Shown piece by piece: positions 8,120 through 18,244 of a stretch of DNA of 64,000 bases. This DNA is from DATARH01 sp963734125 (GTDB lineage: Bacteria > Pseudomonadota > Alphaproteobacteria > ATCC43930 > CGMCC-115725). A program made the translations under genes and the position numbers. Location of the stretch: the NCBI GenBank assembly GCA_963734125.1, contig CAVTGB010000003.1:1-64000 (forward strand). Direction: 5' to 3'. How positions within the stretch are numbered: position 1 is the stretch's first letter; each line of letters begins with the position of its first letter. Below the pieces are notes generated by a model. That model was not told where the DNA came from and did no database searches. It saw only the letters and a program-made list of their open reading frames with translations.

Positions 8120-8545
8120 TCAGGCAACCGACAGATCGCCCCAATCGCTCGCCCGGGCAATGCGCAGCGCAATGACCGGAAGCTCGGCGATGTGCATCGC
8201 GCGCAGCTGCGGATAGCGCGCGACAATGAGGGCCTGGGCGCGGTCGTGTTCGGGGCCGGCGTCGAGGATCTCGGCGGGGCCGCGCAGCATGACCCAGCCG
8301 AGCCGGCGCCAGTCTTCGTCATAGCGGTCGACGACAAACGCGGCCTGCGGGTTGTCGAGGATGTTGCGCACCCGCTTTAAGGGAATGTCCTGCCGCTTCG
8401 GCTTCTCGTCGACGGTGATGTAGAGCGTGTCGGCGGCGGCCGCGTAGCACACCGGGATCAGATGCGGCGCCGCCTTCGCGTCGGCGGTGGCGAGGTGCCC
8501 GACGCGGCCATGGTCGAGAAAGCAGCGCTGGCCCTCGCTAAGCAT
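8120..8545 (-). CDS. PPOX-class F420/FMN-dependent oxidoreductase
   Basis: Split-barrel flavin/deazaflavin-binding protein of the pyridoxamine-phosphate-oxidase-like superfamily, about 141 aa from ATG 8545. Seen: FLDHGRVGHLATADAKAAPH, PVCYAAAADTLYITVDEKPKR, RVRNILDNPQAAFVVDRYDE, RRLGWVMLRGPAEIL. This wording matches the small subfamily often named probable F420-dependent (TIGR03668 type). An upstream TTG at 8641 is possible but would add residues without family likeness. Lies 87 bases beyond the dioxygenase alpha gene on the same strand and could be part of the same unit; substrate unknown. Confidence 0.75.
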   Translation of the reverse strand: MLSEGQRCFLDHGRVGHLATADAKAAPHLIPVCYAAAADTLYITVDEKPKRQDIPLKRVRNILDNPQAAFVVDRYDEDWRRLGWVMLRGPAEILDAGPEHDRAQALIVARYPQLRAMHIAELPVIALRIARASDWGDLSVA

Positions 8546-8703
8546 CCTGCGAAGTCTGCGCCAAATGCGCCTCGGTTGCAAAGATCGGGATCTCGTCGTC
8601 CCGGTGCACTTGCGGCCGATCGCTGGCACTGACTGGCTCAATGTCCTGAACGAGCGCAGATCGTTATGAACACGGCGCCTCCAAGCCGCGCCGGAAAGCG
8701 CCG

Positions 8704-9010
8704 ATGCAAGCCGAGCGACGCCTGTGCGCCTCGAAAATTTTCAACGCGCGCTCGAGGCAGCACTTCACGACCGATCGGACCCGAGAGCTAACCTCGCACC
8801 TCGGCCGTGCGCCGAGTTACACCGAGATGGTGTTGATCGCTCGCGTCGTCTCAAATGAATGGGATCTGCGACGCCTCGATCACCGCCCACGGTGAGGAGC
8901 TGAGTGGCCGTGCCGCACGGCTCCGGCTGGCGCTCGAGAACCGTTTGCGGCTCGATCTGCGCGAACTGGGCCTGCGCCCGGTCGCCGCGAAGCCGATGGA
9001 TGCGAATTGA
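8704..9010 (+). pseudogene. Phage-type small protein (terminase-small-subunit-associated type), frameshifted
   Basis: Reads TRELTSHLGRAPSYTEMVLI and RVVSNEWDLRRLD; then, one base shifted near 8878, EELSGRAARLRLALENRLR and LDLRELGLRPVAAKPMDAN to a stop at 9010. The shape (short basic leader, LGR-x-PSY-x-E, L-x-LENRLRLDLRELGL) resembles small phage-like proteins encoded next to terminase genes in alphaproteobacteria. This is recognition from memory and not certain. The true start is unclear, and a second shift before residue 20 is possible. The following remnant supports a phage-like origin. Confidence 0.4.
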
Positions 9011-9111
9011 GTACGGCAAGCTCTTGGACCAGCGCCAGGGGCTGGCATGAGCTTCCAGGTCGCTTATGCCGCTGAGCGTCGCGCCTGGCAGGATCTGCGC
9101 CGGGCCTAGCC

Positions 9112-9243
9112 ATGGCTGTCACCTTGCTCGGCATGCTGGACGACTCGCAGTTGCTGCGGCCGTTCCTCGCGGGCGGGTCGTGGTCGAACTGGCCCCGACC
9201 GCTCGCTTACATTCAATTATTTCTGGACAGCGCCCGGCGCTGA
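9112..9243 (+). pseudogene. Terminase-large-subunit-like N-terminal remnant
   Basis: Encodes only 43 residues before TGA at 9241-9243. The text LLGMLDDSQLLRPFLAGGSW followed by SNWPRPL resembles the N-terminus of terminase large subunits or similar phage proteins (D-x3-L-x2-F-x3-SW-x2-W). No ATPase motifs follow; the T6SS clpV gene begins 75 bases later. Interpreted as a truncated leftover adjoining the secretion locus. The short length makes the assignment tentative. Confidence 0.35.
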
Positions 9244-9317
9244 TAAATACCTTGGTGGTGCGGATTGCGGACTGCCGCCTCGTGCCGTTCAGCGGCTCCC
9301 GATGCCGGGAAGCGATT

Positions 9318-11961
<2,644 letters not shown>

Positions 11962-12000
11962 GTAAGAACGTTTCCGACATCCGACTAAGCGGAGGTTTCC

Positions 12001-12478
12001 ATGGCCCTCTACATGAAATATGGCAGCATCAAGGGTTCGGTCACCACCGACGGCTTCAAGGATTGGATCGAGCTGCGCTCTTTCCAATGGGGGGTCAGCC
12101 GCGCCATCGGGAGCGCGGCGCGCTCCATGCACGGGCGTGAGCACAGCGAACCGAGCCTGAGCGAGGTGACCCTCACCAAGCTCACCGATGCTGCGACACC
12201 CAAGCTCTTCCTCGACGCGGTCGCCGGCCAATTGAATAATGACGTGACCATAAAATTCACCACAACGATCAAGGCAAAAGTCGAAACCTTTCTCACTTAC
12301 AAGCTGGAAAACACCGGTCTTAGTCATTACTCGCTGAGCAGCGGCGGCGACAATGCCGATGGAGTCGCTGGCGCTGAACTTCACCAAGATCACCGAGACC
12401 TATACGGCCATGGACCCGGCCCGCGGCGGTGGGCCCGAGTCGGTCGGCTACGATTTGACCCAGATGAAGTCGTTCTGA
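12001..12478 (+). CDS. hcp: Hcp tube protein TssD (one frameshift)
   Basis: Forms the hexameric inner tube and carries or chaperones effectors. About 158 aa. Seen: MALYMKYGSIKGSVTTDGFK, WIELRSFQWGVSRAI, SEPSLSEVTLTKLTD, PKLFLDAVAGQLNNDVTIKF, LTYKLENTGLSHYSLSSGG. An extra A near 12352 shifts the frame; the rest reads MPMESLALNFTKITETY and VGYDLTQMKSF to TGA 12478. Ribosome site GCGGAGG precedes ATG 12001 and the gene follows clpV by 39 bases. A 5'-truncated relative lies 1.5 kb downstream at 14009-14371. Confidence 0.95.
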
Positions 12479-12623
12479 GCGGATTGCCGTCGGAAGGCTC
12501 TCCGCGAGGGGCGGGGCGCTCGCGACCGGTGAAGATCGGCGGCTGCTGCCAAACCCGCGCCGGGCAGCGTTGCGGATCACACCGAAGGTCAATCTTTCAG
12601 CGTTAGCGCAGGAGGAAAAGACA

Positions 12624-13979
12624 ATGGACATTCTCGCGTTCGCTCTCAAGGAGCACCTTTACAAAATGTATACTCAGAACCTCACCTGGGAGTACATGGA
12701 CCAGATTGAAGCCTGGAAACTGTACATTGATAATATTGCCGACATGGTCGAAAATGTGTCCAAGTCGCAAGTGGATACGCTGCAAGAGGCGCATGCGGAA
12801 ATTGAAGCGGCGAAAGCGGCTGCGATGGCGCAGGCCATGTTTGTCTTGGACCTGATCGCCATCCCGGCCGTATCGTGGTTATCCGCAGCCATTAAAATCA
12901 AATGGGCCCCAAAATTAACGACCGAATCCCGCCTGGTGGCCGAAAGAAATCTTGACTGGGGGAAAAGATTAGCTGGAGTTGTCTGGAAAACAGAAGTCAC
13001 AGAAATTAGCGGAGTTCCCTTCGGAACAGAACCCTCACCAAGTCCGGTCGCCAACCAAGTCATCGGAGACATCGGCAAGCTAGGGGCGGGGTTTATCGCC
13101 GATCTGGTCCGAAAACCGCTTAAAACTTCCCCCCATCCGTTCAAGCCGCCGGACACAAAATTCGTGCAGAACTCGAATGATTGGCAATCTTTTCGAACGG
13201 GCCTGAAGAAGACGCTATACGATCAGCAGCAATTTGGCCAGGGGCAGATCCGGAGCATCGCCGATGATATTGAAAATGACGCCATTGCGGTAGGGCAGGG
13301 GCTGGTAGACAAACTGTATAAGGACCAGCCGAAACTTAAAGATCTCGACGGCCCGAATGCCGACGATCAACGCTACCAGGCAGGCGCGGCCATGATCAAC
13401 AAGGAGTTGAACGCCCGGAGAGCGGATTGGGCCAAGGATTGGTTATATTACGGAAACGACCCCCCGGATGTGAAGTCGAGCATGAAAATTCTGATGGAAC
13501 GAGAGATTTGGGCGCTGTGGATTGTGGAAAATATATTGGAGGGCGATTACGAAACTGTTGACGGTGCGAAGGTGCCGACCCTTCGGCCGCCCGACAACGA
13601 AAACGATTGGTATGTGATGACCAACGCCGTCTTGTCTCGACTTCGTTATCTGGCGACACCTTTGTCACCAAGTACCTGGCAAGCGCTAGCGGCGCCCGAT
13701 CCTAAGCTTTACAATGCAGCAAGGGAGATCCAGGATCCCCAGAATCCGGATTACGATCCTCGCGAGGACCCAACCGTCAATGATGACCCTGATGTATATT
13801 CCCCGTATTGGCACGCGAATACAATCCAGAAGGGATTGCAGGACCTGCTGAGTTGGGCCAAGACTTACGTTCCGGCGCTGCGCCCGTTGGACTATGGCGT
13901 CCCGCGAGGCAATCTGACGCCGATCGAAGTGTATACCGGAAAATATGCCGGAAATTACCAGCACCCGGCGCAGTTCTAG
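12624..13979 (+). CDS. Orphan protein between hcp and an hcp remnant; candidate Hcp-linked T6SS effector
   Basis: 451 aa, uninterrupted, unlike most neighbours. I recognise no family. What can be seen: a perfect AGGAGG ribosome site nine bases before ATG 12624; an alpha-helical N-terminus (MDILAFALKEHLYKMYTQNL); a probable coiled stretch around residues 40-70; a hydrophobic run at about 64-90 containing AMFVLDLIAIPAVSWLSAA; Pro-rich turns such as PHPFKPPD; an Asp/Pro-rich stretch DPQNPDYDPREDPTVNDDPD; and the C-terminus YTGKYAGNYQHPAQF. It is rich in Trp (about 15) and has no Cys. Sampled base content is about 43-53% GC against about two-thirds around it, suggesting a separate origin. Position beside hcp suggests cargo loaded in the Hcp tube or an adaptor; no immunity gene is obvious. 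Confidence 0.85.
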   Translation: MDILAFALKEHLYKMYTQNLTWEYMDQIEAWKLYIDNIADMVENVSKSQVDTLQEAHAEIEAAKAAAMAQAMFVLDLIAIPAVSWLSAAIKIKWAPKLTTESRLVAERNLDWGKRLAGVVWKTEVTEISGVPFGTEPSPSPVANQVIGDIGKLGAGFIADLVRKPLKTSPHPFKPPDTKFVQNSNDWQSFRTGLKKTLYDQQQFGQGQIRSIADDIENDAIAVGQGLVDKLYKDQPKLKDLDGPNADDQRYQAGAAMINKELNARRADWAKDWLYYGNDPPDVKSSMKILMEREIWALWIVENILEGDYETVDGAKVPTLRPPDNENDWYVMTNAVLSRLRYLATPLSPSTWQALAAPDPKLYNAAREIQDPQNPDYDPREDPTVNDDPDVYSPYWHANTIQKGLQDLLSWAKTYVPALRPLDYGVPRGNLTPIEVYTGKYAGNYQHPAQF

Positions 13980-14008
13980 GACTGGCCTATGCTGACAACC
14001 CAGGTTGA

Positions 14009-14371
14009 AGATCGGGGTCGGGTTCGATCTCGCGCGAGCACAGCGAACCCTTGCTCAGCGCGGTCAGCATAACCAAGCAGGGGGATGTCGCGAGCCCCAA
14101 ACTGTTCCTGGACGCGGTCGCCGGCAAGCTCGACGACAAGGTCGAGATCAAGTTCACCACAACGGCCAAAGGCAAGGTCGAGAGGTTTCTGACCTATAAG
14201 CTGGAGAATGCCGGGCTGAGCCACTATTCGCTGAGCAGCGGCGGCATGCCGATGGAGTCGCTATCGTTGAACTTCACCAAGATCACCGAGAGCTTCACCG
14301 CGTTCGAGCCGAGCATCAGCGGAAGCCCCGAGACCGTCGGGTACGATCTGACCCTGATGAAGACGATCTGA
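14009..14371 (+). pseudogene. Second hcp, lacking its first ~45 codons
   Basis: Open from just after a TGA at 14006-14008, with no good start codon and no ribosome site; the first plausible start is a TTG at 14051. Encodes SREHSEPLLSAVSITKQGD, PKLFLDAVAGKLDDKVEIKF, LTYKLENAGLSHYSLSSGG, MPMESLSLNFTKITESF and VGYDLTLMKTI. This matches residues ~46 to the end of the intact Hcp at 12001-12478, with many changes spread along it. The first beta-strands of the Hcp fold are absent, so it is probably non-functional unless a frameshift joins it to upstream sequence, of which none resembles Hcp. Probably a recombination scar left when the upstream orphan gene arrived. Confidence 0.75.
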
Positions 14372-14501
14372 CCGACGCTTCACGGCTGCCAAGCACGCGA
14401 CGACCTTCGGGCAGGCCAGCGCGATCCGGCGGACGAACTCGACCGCGGAACCATGGTGGCGGGACGCAGGCGCGTGCGATGGCGACATGGGAGGGCCGTA
14501 A

Positions 14502-15681
14502 ATGGCCGGCGAATTGATCTGTCGCTTTTTATGGAATACGACCGACCACATAGGCGGGGTGTCGGTGACCTGGATCGAGCACCGGGACAGCGGCTTCAAA
14601 GCTTTCGCCTATCGATGCAAGCTGGAGGAGGATTTCGACGGCGCGCCGCGCTGCTACGCATCGCGCAACCCCGGTGACGCCTTCGGCCAAACGGTCAATG
14701 CCGTCAGCAACCCGGACACCCAGCTGCAGCGCGACATCGCAATTCGCCTTCCCCGTACGCGGCCGGACTACGCCAATCCGCGCGCCGCGCTGGATTATCT
14801 CGGGAACGCGACCTCCGATCCGCCGAAACTTTATCAGCCCGGCGCGGATTTTGCCTGGGTCGGATTGACCGCGATGCAGCCGAGCCAGACGACAAAGCTT
14901 CCGACCCTAATTCCCAATGCCGATCCGCGGAGGCCTGCGACCTTGGTCCAGGTCAACGTTCCCAGCCTCGATATGCGGCCCGGTCTCGGCGCGCGGCGCA
15001 AGGTCATTTATGACCGCAACGGCAACGCCCTCAACGTGCCGCTGGGTCCGAACGAGGAGAGCTTCTTCCCGGTCATTCAGGACTTGGCCATGCTGGCCCC
15101 CGGGTTTTTTGTCTCGACCACGTCGGTGCCGCGCGACGCGAGCTTTCCCGAGACCGACCCGCGGCGTTTTTTCGACGCTACGGCAGTCCCTTATCAAGCC
15201 TATAACGGATGGATGGGGCGGCAAGCAGGTGCCCGACAAGGCGATTTCGGGCTAGCGTTGCACCCGATCACCGGCAAGATCTCCGGTTTCATATTGGCGG
15301 ACTTCTGGCGGCGGCAACAAGGCCGGTGAGGTCTCCGCACATTTGCTCAGCCGGCTCGGCGGCAACGAAGAAAACGATCATCTGTTCCTGGTCTTTCCGC
15401 GCTCGGGGGCGGGGCTCGACGGGGTGACATCGTCCGTTCAAGGGGCCCCGTCGTTTGCCGCCAGTGCGGAGCTGGCGAAATTGAACCACGACGACGATGC
15501 CGCGCAAGATCTGATCTTGTTTCTGGCGGCCGGCGCCGATCTCGCCAAATTCAATAGATGGCGAAACGGCGATCTGTCCCGTGACGTTATGCTCGACGTC
15601 CAGGAGGCCTACATAAACATGCGCCAGATACTCAAAGATTGGGGGGTGGGGAACGCGGATGCCACCTTGGGAGTCGACTGA
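14502..15681 (+). CDS. GH75-like (chitosanase-fold) protein, candidate peptidoglycan- or glycan-cleaving T6SS effector
   Basis: About 392 aa with a frame change near 15305. Unknown N-terminal half (MAGELICRFLWNTTDHIGGV, WIEHRDSGFKAFAYRCKLEE). The C-terminal half resembles glycoside hydrolase family 75: PGFFVSTTSVPRD, DPRRFFDATAVPYQ, GDFGLALHPITGKISGFILA then DFSGGNKAGEVSAHLLSRLG. In that family the pattern is STTS ... VPY ... G(D) ... GExS, with an Asp and a Glu as acid/base pair; here AD and GE stand nine residues apart as in bacterial members. The likeness is from memory, so moderate. A second pair of compensating shifts may occur near 15215-15245. Ribosome site GGGAGG precedes ATG 14502. 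No signal peptide, compatible with T6SS delivery. Confidence 0.65.
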
Positions 15682-15804
15682 GGGCCGGGAACCTGCAGCC
15701 CGCTCCGTAATATCCGATGGCGGCGCGGAAACGACATTCGACAACGGCGACGTAACCGGCATGATGGGGACGTCGAACGTCGTGGGCATTTCCGGGGATC
15801 TATA

Positions 15805-16740
15805 GTGGCCGCACCGCGGAACCGTTCGGCGCGAACGATAGTAGCCGCTGCGTTGATCGGCCTCGTGCATTCGCCCGTTGCGGCGTGCCCGGTGCCGCCG
15901 GCAGCGGTGGTCGAGGTTCCGGGCATCGCCTTCTACACGGATGCGCGGCGTTCGGTTCGCGACCCGGTATTGTTTGCCGCCAATCGACAGGCGATGGCGC
16001 CGATCGACCGCTACCTCGGGCAGATCGGCCGCAGCAGCGATGCGTTCCTGCGCGGCGATCAGGCGGCCGGACGGTGCACGCTCGTCTGGTTGGCGGCTTG
16101 GGCCCAGGCCGGCGCGCTGCTGGGAGAACCGACCTCCGACAGGCAGGCGCGCACCGAGCGGCGGTTTTCTGTTGCCGCCATGGCGCTGACCGCCCTCAAG
16201 GTCTGGGACCTGGCGTCGAAGGGCGACCGTGCCGTCCTGCAGCCCTACTTCCGTCGCCTTGCCGTTGCGGTCGACCAGGATGCCGCGCAAGACCGGCTGA
16301 GCAACAACCTGTTGTACTGGTCCGGTCTCGTCGACATGGCCATCGCCCGGCTTACCGGCGAGGCCCGATTAGCGGCGCGGGCGATCGCCATCTGCCGGGC
16401 GGCCACCGCCGGCCTGACGCCGCGAGGTTCCCTGCCGCTCGAGGATCGCAGAGGCGATCGCGCAATCTATTACAACGGCTTCGCGCTTTTCCCGCTGAGC
16501 GTCATGGCAACCCTCAGCGGCAACCACGAACCGGGCTGCACCGTCGAGGATGTGCAGCCGCTGGCCTACTATGTCCTGGCGAACCGCAACCGCACGTCCG
16601 ATCAGTTCCTGCGCTGGGCCCCGTTCTTGGGGATCAGCGTGGCGATGAGCCCGGCGGCGCTGTTCTACCGGTACGGCGGCGGCTCGCTCGATCTGGTCGC
16701 CAAGAGGCTCGCCGCCATTGCCCGCGCGCCGTTGCCGTGA
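15805..16740 (+). CDS. Alginate-lyase-family (AlgL-like) periplasmic protein lacking the usual catalytic histidine
   Basis: About 311 aa from GTG 15805. A signal peptide is visible (RTIVAAALIGLVHSPVAAC). The body follows the PF05426 alginate-lyase pattern: YTDARRSVRDPVLFAANRQA, GDQAAGRCTLVWLAAWAQAG then ALLGE, YWSGLVDMAIARLTGEARL, RGSLPLEDRRGDRAIYYNG then FALFPLSV. The catalytic N-N-H-Y-Y-W of AlgL appears here as NNLLYW, so the His is replaced by Leu, while Asn, Arg and Tyr positions seem kept. It may be inactive, bind rather than cut a polymer, or use another mechanism. Lies 123 bases after the GH75-like gene and convergent with pppA. Confidence 0.7.
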   Translation: MAAPRNRSARTIVAAALIGLVHSPVAACPVPPAAVVEVPGIAFYTDARRSVRDPVLFAANRQAMAPIDRYLGQIGRSSDAFLRGDQAAGRCTLVWLAAWAQAGALLGEPTSDRQARTERRFSVAAMALTALKVWDLASKGDRAVLQPYFRRLAVAVDQDAAQDRLSNNLLYWSGLVDMAIARLTGEARLAARAIAICRAATAGLTPRGSLPLEDRRGDRAIYYNGFALFPLSVMATLSGNHEPGCTVEDVQPLAYYVLANRNRTSDQFLRWAPFLGISVAMSPAALFYRYGGGSLDLVAKRLAAIARAPLP

Positions 16741-16790
16741 CGGCCGAGGGCGGTCAGCGGCCTGCTCCTCGTCCGCGGTGTCAAACCGGC

Positions 16791-17588
16791 TCAGAGCACC
16801 TTGCGGATCGTGTTCTCCGCCCTCGCGGGCGGATCGCCGAACACCTCGATCGTCACCGCGGTAATGTTGTCGTCGGCCTGGCGGTCGAGCGCGGCGGCGA
16901 TCAGGCGCTCGGCCGGCGAGGGTTCATTCGCCGCCAGCAGCCGGGCGATTTCGGCCTCCGGCACGATCTTCGAGACACCATCGCTGCACAAGAGGAACCG
17001 GTCGCCGAGGCGCAACCGGTCGCTGATCTTGTCGAGTTCGAGGGTTGAGAAATCCGCCCCGACGGCGCGGGTTATGACATTGGCGCGGGGGTGCGACAGG
17101 GCCTCCGCAGGGGTCAGGGCGCCGGCGTCGACCAGCTCCTGAACGAGGCTGTGGTCGTGGGTGACCTGGGTGAGCCGCCCGTCACGCAACAGGTAAGTGC
17201 GGGAATCGCCGGCCCAGAGGCAGGCGAAGTGATTGCGGTGCGCGAGCACGACGACGATTGTCGTGGCGAGAATGGCGTGTTCGCCGCGCCGCGCCGCTTC
17301 GGCACGAATATTGTCGTGCGCCTGGGCGATCCGCAGGCGCACTTCTGCCAGCAGTTCGGCCGCGCTGAGCCCGCTCGGCACCTCGCACAAGGCTTCGGTG
17401 ACGATCCGGGCCGCGACATCGCCCGCTTCGTGCCCGCCGGCGCCGTCGGCCACGGCCCAGATGCCGAGGTCGGGCCGGTTGACGAAATTGTCCTCGTTTC
17501 GGGTTCTGACGGTGCCGACATGGGTTGCCGCGCAGGAGCGAAACCGAGCGGCACTGGCAATCCCGGCGGTGATGGGCACAGCGCTCAT
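16791..17588 (-). CDS. pppA: PP2C-type Ser/Thr phosphatase PppA of the T6SS threonine-phosphorylation pathway
   Basis: About 265 aa, uninterrupted. Seen: HVGTVRTRNEDNF, WAVADGAGGHEAGDVAARIV, the metal-binding WAGDSRTYLLRDGRLTQVT, THDHSLVQELVDAGALTPAE, LLCSDGVSK and DDNITAVTIEV. These are the PPM/PP2C metal and phosphate ligands. In T6SS loci PppA removes phosphates placed by a PpkA-type kinase on the FHA protein (TagH). ATG 17588 is preferred over the TTG at 17594, which overlaps the tagF stop. tagF ends two bases upstream, so translation is coupled. Confidence 0.92.
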   Translation of the reverse strand: MSAVPITAGIASAARFRSCAATHVGTVRTRNEDNFVNRPDLGIWAVADGAGGHEAGDVAARIVTEALCEVPSGLSAAELLAEVRLRIAQAHDNIRAEAARRGEHAILATTIVVVLAHRNHFACLWAGDSRTYLLRDGRLTQVTHDHSLVQELVDAGALTPAEALSHPRANVITRAVGADFSTLELDKISDRLRLGDRFLLCSDGVSKIVPEAEIARLLAANEPSPAERLIAAALDRQADDNITAVTIEVFGDPPARAENTIRKVL

Positions 17589-17590
17589 CG

Positions 17591-18244
17591 TCAAGGCTCC
17601 CGAAGATCTGCTGGTGACACCGCGGCGCCCGCGTCGAGCATGCCGACAAAGGCCGCACTGTCCGGAAGCGCCTCGGTGGCAAAGCCGCTACGGGGAACGC
17701 GAGGCGATCCCGCGCTCCACCACAGCGCTCCCTCGGGCGGGCACAGTTCCGGGTCAGTCCCCGCATTACCAGGCGCCGCCGAAGCGGCCACGGCGAGACG
17801 CGCGGCAAGCGTATCTGGCGTGAGGTCACGGGCGAGCGCTTCGAGACCCAGGCCTTCCGCGGCCGCGAGAAAGCCGCCGCCCTCGCGGATCATGAGGGCG
17901 GGATCGGCCTCGTTCGCGATCGCCGCGAAGGTCAGCGGGAAATGACGACCGACGCGGTCGACACTCGGCATCCACAGCCCGAGCACGCTATCGGGGCCGC
18001 AGATGCCGGGCGACAGCGCAAACCGCCAGATCGGCGCCTCCAGCCAGGCCGGGACCCAATCCTCACCGAGGGCGCCCCGGCTCGTCGCCAGAACCGATTG
18101 CAGCCAGTCGTACCACGCCTCGACAAAGCCCCGCGGCAGGCCCGCCGTCACGAAGTCACCGCGCGCCGGCAGCTTGCCGCAGAAGCCGATCGCCGCGGCG
18201 CCGAAGCGGGTGACGGTGAGGCCAGCGCTCAGAGGTTCGGACAT
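17591..18244 (-). CDS. tagF: TagF/ImpM, T6SS-associated regulator
   Basis: 217 aa, uninterrupted. TagF proteins repress or spatially restrict T6SS assembly, in some species by binding Fha. Seen: GFCGKLPARGDFVTAGLPRG, the family hallmark; WYDWLQSVLATSR; PIWRFALSPGICGPDSVLGL followed by WMPSVDRVGRHFPLTF; and ALWWSAGSPRVPRSGFAT near the C-terminus. The ATG at 18244 overlaps the tssM stop by 16 bases, and the stop is two bases from the pppA start, so tssM-tagF-pppA reads as one unit. Confidence 0.9.
   Translation of the reverse strand: MSEPLSAGLTVTRFGAAAIGFCGKLPARGDFVTAGLPRGFVEAWYDWLQSVLATSRGALGEDWVPAWLEAPIWRFALSPGICGPDSVLGLWMPSVDRVGRHFPLTFAAIANEADPALMIREGGGFLAAAEGLGLEALARDLTPDTLAARLAVAASAAPGNAGTDPELCPPEGALWWSAGSPRVPRSGFATEALPDSAAFVGMLDAGAAVSPADLREP

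Noticed and set aside
9244..9317. Sigma-54 promoter before clpV (TTGGTGGTGCGGATTGCGG)
   Set aside because: The GG and GC elements are not ten bases apart in any register, so it does not meet the consensus.
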